64,000 nucleotides of DNA, taken from the NCBI RefSeq assembly GCF_001625215.2, contig NC_030384.2, positions 29,686,527 to 29,750,526 on the forward strand, written 5' to 3'. Each line of letters opens with the position of its first letter. Position 1 is the stretch's first letter. A program made the translations under genes and the position numbers. This document shows, one piece after another, positions 59,648 to 64,000 of this stretch. The DNA comes from Daucus carota subsp. sativus (taxonomy: Eukaryota; Streptophyta; Magnoliopsida; Apiales; Apiaceae). The notes under the pieces are model-generated. The model worked only from the letters and a program-made list of their open reading frames with translations, was not told where the DNA came from and searched no databases.

Positions 59648-62600
59648 ATGATGGAGAGAAACAGTGAAGGGGAAAAGGAGAATCACAATGAAGTGGAGAA
59701 AATTCAGTTGATTGATTTCTCATCAGAGGATGATATTCTGGTGGATTATCCTTTTCGTGATTCTCTCGAGGACCTTCGGCTCTCAGGTTCTTCTTCATTT
59801 GCTAATTGTTTGTGTAATCTTGTTGCTATCGTTTATGTGTATAATTCAGAATTCTGTGTGTATATAATTTAACTGCTTCTTTCTTGTCTACTTTTTGTTT
59901 GTCTTGGTGTTGTTCATAACTTATTTCTGTGATTACAACCAGTGGCGTATGCAGGATTTAAGTCCAGAGGGGGCTGGATTTTAGTCCCACCGGGAAAAAA
60001 ATTTTTGGGTACATAATATATAATTAAATTTGACATATTATTGTTACAACTTACAAATTCACAATAACACTCTCCTAGGTGCCATATTTTGAAACCTCAC
60101 TATAATGTCTTCAACATCAATTTATATTAAAGTATAAAATATTAGTCTATTACAAATGTAATATTAAAGTATAAATGTAATATTAAAGTATAATTAAATT
60201 TAACTATTAGTCTATTACAAATGTAATATTAAAGTATAAAATAAAATATAAAACTAAAATGTTATTAAAAAAGTTTGATAAAAATATTTTTTATGTATTC
60301 ATTTGACTTTTTGAAAATAATTTTCATTTTTTAAAAATAAATTAGTATGTACTAAAATATTTAGAGGGGTCTAATTTTTTTTTTTTAATCTTGTACACCA
60401 AAAAAAAAAAAAAATAATTTTTTTTCAGAATCCAGGGGGGGCTATAGACCACCCTCGTCCCGTGCTAACTCCGCCACTGATTACAACTGAATCATGTATT
60501 TCCGTTTTTTTTAGAATTTTATTTGTAAATATTGATTGCTTTAGGCCTTGGATGATTTTCGAGTGTTTATGTAACTAAATTGTTTTGTTATTTGTGTTGA
60601 GCAGTGAGTTTGATTACGATAAGGTCAATTTTTTCGCGATTTCTAACATGACAGTGTGACTAACTAGGGTCATTTCATCACATACTGTGCGTCAAAATGT
60701 GGTGAATGACATAATTTACTGATGAAAATTTGAAAGAATTTGGGAAATGTGTGTCTTGGATTGTTTTTAAACTCGAAGCTCCACACATATTGTACATTTC
60801 TAGCTGTTTAATCAGATGCAAGGTATGTAGAATGATTTCAGTTATGAGATTCCTACATGTGTACCATAGAAATTTAACTTATTCGTAAATTAGGATAAAT
60901 TCATATGTAGCTTTTTGAAATTTATTTGGTAGTTACTGTTTTTTTGCAAAATATGTTGTCATTTTGCTACTTGTGTGTGAGTGTGACAATCATTTCTATG
61001 GGTTAGAAAAGACAAAAAAAATTTGTAGACACACTTCCTCTTATAATATTCATACCCATATGTGTTTCTATTAAAACTCTTCCTTTGATACGTTTTGTAG
61101 TTACATTCAAAGATTTAAGTGAGCACAACATTTCAGAGTCGTTAAAGATGGCCAACCAAAGGGAGGTTGAAAATGCAGGAAATAGTTTACATCAGAGGGA
61201 AGAGATGCTATCAACACCAGAATTCCTTGAACCAAGAAGACCAAGTTATTTGCGGAAAAGTATTGCCTGGGATAATGCTTTTTTCTCTAGTGATGGTATA
61301 TATGCAGTTGCCTGTCCTTAGATGAGAATGCCTTATTTCAAATTTTTAGCTAATACTTTGCTTAAGGCTTGCTATGCACGTTTTCAGGAGTTTTGGATCC
61401 TGAGGAATTGTCTGCTATGAATAATGGTTTTAAGGGGTTGGAAACCTCTTTTTTTCCCGGCATACCAGAGGATCTGAAAATGCGTAGGTCTGTTGACTCA
61501 GATTTAACATTTGAGTCACTTGAAAGTGATGCTTTCTCTCTGGAAAGTGATGCGTTCTCTCTGGAAAGCTTTGACGGTAATTTATTTGAAGATGTAAGAG
61601 CGTCAATTCACAGATCATGTGGCCCGCTGAAGCTCACAAGTGCTAGTTGTGACTCAATTATTGGGAAAGCAGCATCATCAGATGTCCCTGGTGAGTATAT
61701 TGCAAATAAACATTGGCTTTTAAAAAATAATCACACAGTATGCCTACAACAAGAGGGGGAGTAATCTATGGATAAAAAGGCCATGGAATGTGAAATATAG
61801 TAAGCAACAGAGACTTTAACTAGTACAATTCCTTAAATGATAGTGGACCTAGGGAAAAAATTCTTTAATAATCTGCTGGTATCTAGTTTATGTAATTATG
61901 TGTCTATTCATTGCAATCAGGGATATATTGAGTATTGACATAGTTTTTGTCTTTTTCAGACTCCAAGAAGTTTCATGTCTCCACTCAGAACAAGGTATGT
62001 AGTTTACCTCATGCGTTTAGTTTGTTTTCAGTAAACATTCAGTAGCAAAATGCCTAATTTTTCCTTGCGTACAGGGAAGATTAAGTGCAACTTTAGGAAA
62101 GCAAACCACCAAATTTCAAAAATCAAAGAGGATGACAGAGTTTTCTCTCCCTTCACCAAATTTGCAGGTATAAATTACTTGCAGCGATTGTATTCATACA
62201 TTGATGAACTTGATTAAAAATTGGTTAGTGACATTGATTAAGTCGGTTGTCGTTGATGAGTGCTATTAGCTAGTTTTGCAAGATGCACCAGTACATGTGT
62301 CACAGGCAGCTAATGTCATTTAACAGTAAGATATTACGTATAAACTAACCAAGTGTCTGTTTCCATTAGACATTAAAGCACAAAGGAGAGTATAACTTAA
62401 CGCCAAAGATATCAGGGGCACAGACCACAATAACAAGACAACCCAAAAGGGTTTCACTGGGCTATGGATGTACGGGGAACAAGAGAACTGGTAACGGTAA
62501 GAAAACTGAGTACAAAATACTGGATTCATGTATAAACTAATTTTTTTTCATCTACTTGTTACCTTGTAACAAAGTTTTGAGTAAAAGAATTTTATTTGTT

Positions 62601-64000
62601 ACAGGACAAGGTTTGATGGTGCACAAAAAATCCGGTTCACTGGACTCACCTAATTCAATCAATTTCTCAACGCCGCTCACCAAGTCATCTTCCACAGTTT
62701 CTCTCAGTACAACAAAAAGCTCATCAGTTGCTGGTTCTTCATGTAATGAATTATCAAGTGCTACATCTTCTAAATCTATTCTAAGCTCTGGAACAAGAAA
62801 TATAGGCTCCAGCAGCAGTAAGATAGGGTCATCTGGTTCAATCTCTAAGCCTCCTCTAAGATATTCAGGCAGAAGCAGAAGTAGATTAAGCAAAGAAACA
62901 TCCTCAATCCATTTATTGTCTGTGTCTCACAATTCTAATAAATCGCCTGCCAGTTCCATTGATGGATGGTCCTCGGAGTCATCTTCATCAACTTGTAGCG
63001 GTACTGCAAAGCGAAGATCCAGTATGTTAGAGGACAAGTTAAGAAGAGATACCGATCAGGCATCAGCATTGAATCAATTAACTCGTAGAAGAATGTCTGC
63101 AGATCAACATATGAAAGGAGCACTAAAAGAAACTGCCTCAGTTCCGATAGAACCACCAAACAGTTTAAAGTCGTCTGGCCTCCGTATGCCATCACCCAGA
63201 ATTGGGTTTTTCGATGTGGTTAGTCACTTCTTCTTACTTATTTGGAAAACCCTAATCACTAACGATTGTAAATCATTGATCATTTATTTCATCCTGGTCT
63301 ACATGAATGGTATCTTTTGCATGTGTTTCTTGAGTTTTAATAGTTTCTAACATATCTTTGACATTCAGGATAAGTCTGGGACGATAGAAACTATGCATTT
63401 CCGATTCAGATCAGAGAATACTTCGTCTGATCTCAATGTTGATGCTGTCAAAAAGAGACCTAGTAAATTTCAGCCAGTAAGATGTGTACCTGGGCGGGAA
63501 AATAATATCAGCACTCTCGCTCCAGGTCGTACCATGCATTCTAAACATCCAGATAATGCTTTGTCAAAATCCACCATCATGAAAAACAGCTTGGGACTAG
63601 CTTTGAAACTTCGGGCTGTTACAACCTTTGAAGTTGGTAATGCATATTGCTCGAAAACTAGGAAGGTTGGTAAAGGGGAAGATGAAAGGCAAAAGATCAT
63701 GCTGACCTCTTCTTTAAAGACAGAAGAAAAAAGAAACAAGGGGATTCTGAAGAACAAAATGGGCAAGGAGAGGAAAGATCAAAAAGCTAGAAACAGCATT
63801 CTACCGGAACCCAGGGAGCCGGTAAAGAAAGATCACGATGCTGCCCCTGCCCGGAAACTTGATTCACCTTGTGAAAGCAAAGAAAACTTTGAAGAACAAG
63901 TTAATGGCTTAAGCAGGTGTTTAGAGGCCATTGATCTTGGAGGAAATGCAGTAAAGCTTGAAAGAATCGAATCCGCGGATGGACAACGCTTCCCCGGTGG
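59648..64000 (+). CDS. Uncharacterised Ser-rich basic plant protein, 5' part, runs off the right edge
   Basis: Eight exons fit together in phase: 59648-59786, 61101-61295, 61388-61690, 61960-61994, 62075-62167, 62370-62496, 62605-63218 and 63369 to the window end, at least 712 codons. I do not recognise a catalytic domain. Conserved-looking blocks are STPEFLEPRRPSYLRKSIAW with DNAFFSSDGVLDPEEL near the N-terminus and GLRMPSPRIGFFD at the end of exon 7. Between them the chain is Ser/Lys/Arg-rich and probably disordered. The FFSSDGVLDPEEL block suggests a widespread plant family of unknown role, possibly microtubule- or cell-cycle-linked by analogy with GTSE1-like N-termini, but this is a guess. 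Exon 3 contains a repeated SLESDAF. Intron 1 carries a hAT element. The last exon has no stop, so the C-terminus is missing. Confidence 0.75.
59940..60479. mobile_element. hAT-like element in intron 1 of the Ser-rich protein gene
   Basis: CAGTGGCG at the left and CGCCACTG at the right, with a perfect 8-bp duplication ATTACAAC (59932-59939 and 60480-60487). 540 bp, with internal ATATTAAAGTATAA repeats and no coding frame. Confidence 0.93.

Overview
This is a nuclear genomic window from a eudicot plant. The support is AT-rich DNA, GT-AG introns in most genes, plant-only families (LBD transcription factor, UDP-glycosyltransferase, P-class PPR, U-box/ARM ligase, receptor-like protein) and a dense load of plant-type miniature transposons. 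I cannot fix the species from the sequence. I see no rRNA, no convincing tRNA and no CRISPR array, and nothing bacterial or viral.

Layout, left to right. A possible first exon of a receptor-like cytoplasmic kinase (minus, about 0.85 kb) runs off the left edge. Next come an intact UGT91-type glycosyltransferase gene with an unusual donor-sugar motif (2.1-3.5 kb), a broken UGT76-like fragment (4.6-4.9 kb), the TIM14/PAM18 gene (6.1-7.9 kb), a decayed LRR receptor-like protein pseudogene (8.8-10.0 kb) and an LBD1-like gene (15.9-17.2 kb, minus). The stretch from 17.3 to 31.3 kb has no gene I can support but carries many miniature elements: Stowaway-like, hAT-like, a non-autonomous Mutator-like element with a perfect 9-bp target duplication, and an element framed by (TA)n microsatellites.

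The right half is gene-richer: an intronless PPR gene (31.3-33.7 kb, minus), a ureidoglycolate hydrolase/AllA-like gene (34.8-37.0 kb), a broken copy of the PPR 5' end beside a copia gag remnant (40.3-40.7 kb), a PUB2/PUB4-like U-box gene (41.0-44.0 kb, minus), a cytosolic 11S-globulin-like cupin gene (49.2-51.1 kb, minus), a small LYR protein gene (55.9-56.7 kb), and the first eight exons of a Ser-rich basic protein that runs off the right edge (59.6-64.0 kb). Between them lie LINE tails with RNase H-like remnants, an En/Spm transposase remnant and a Helitron-like terminus.

The genes are independent transcription units and do not form a pathway. Two share mitochondrial themes (TIM14 and the LYR protein), and one acts in purine catabolism (AllA-like). 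Nothing here looks like a new multi-gene system. The more unusual points are the altered PSPG motif of the UGT, the duplicated 3' splice site and adjacent miniature element at TIM14, the traceable decay of the receptor-like gene, a 17-bp LINE insertion with intact target duplication, and the microsatellite-framed element.
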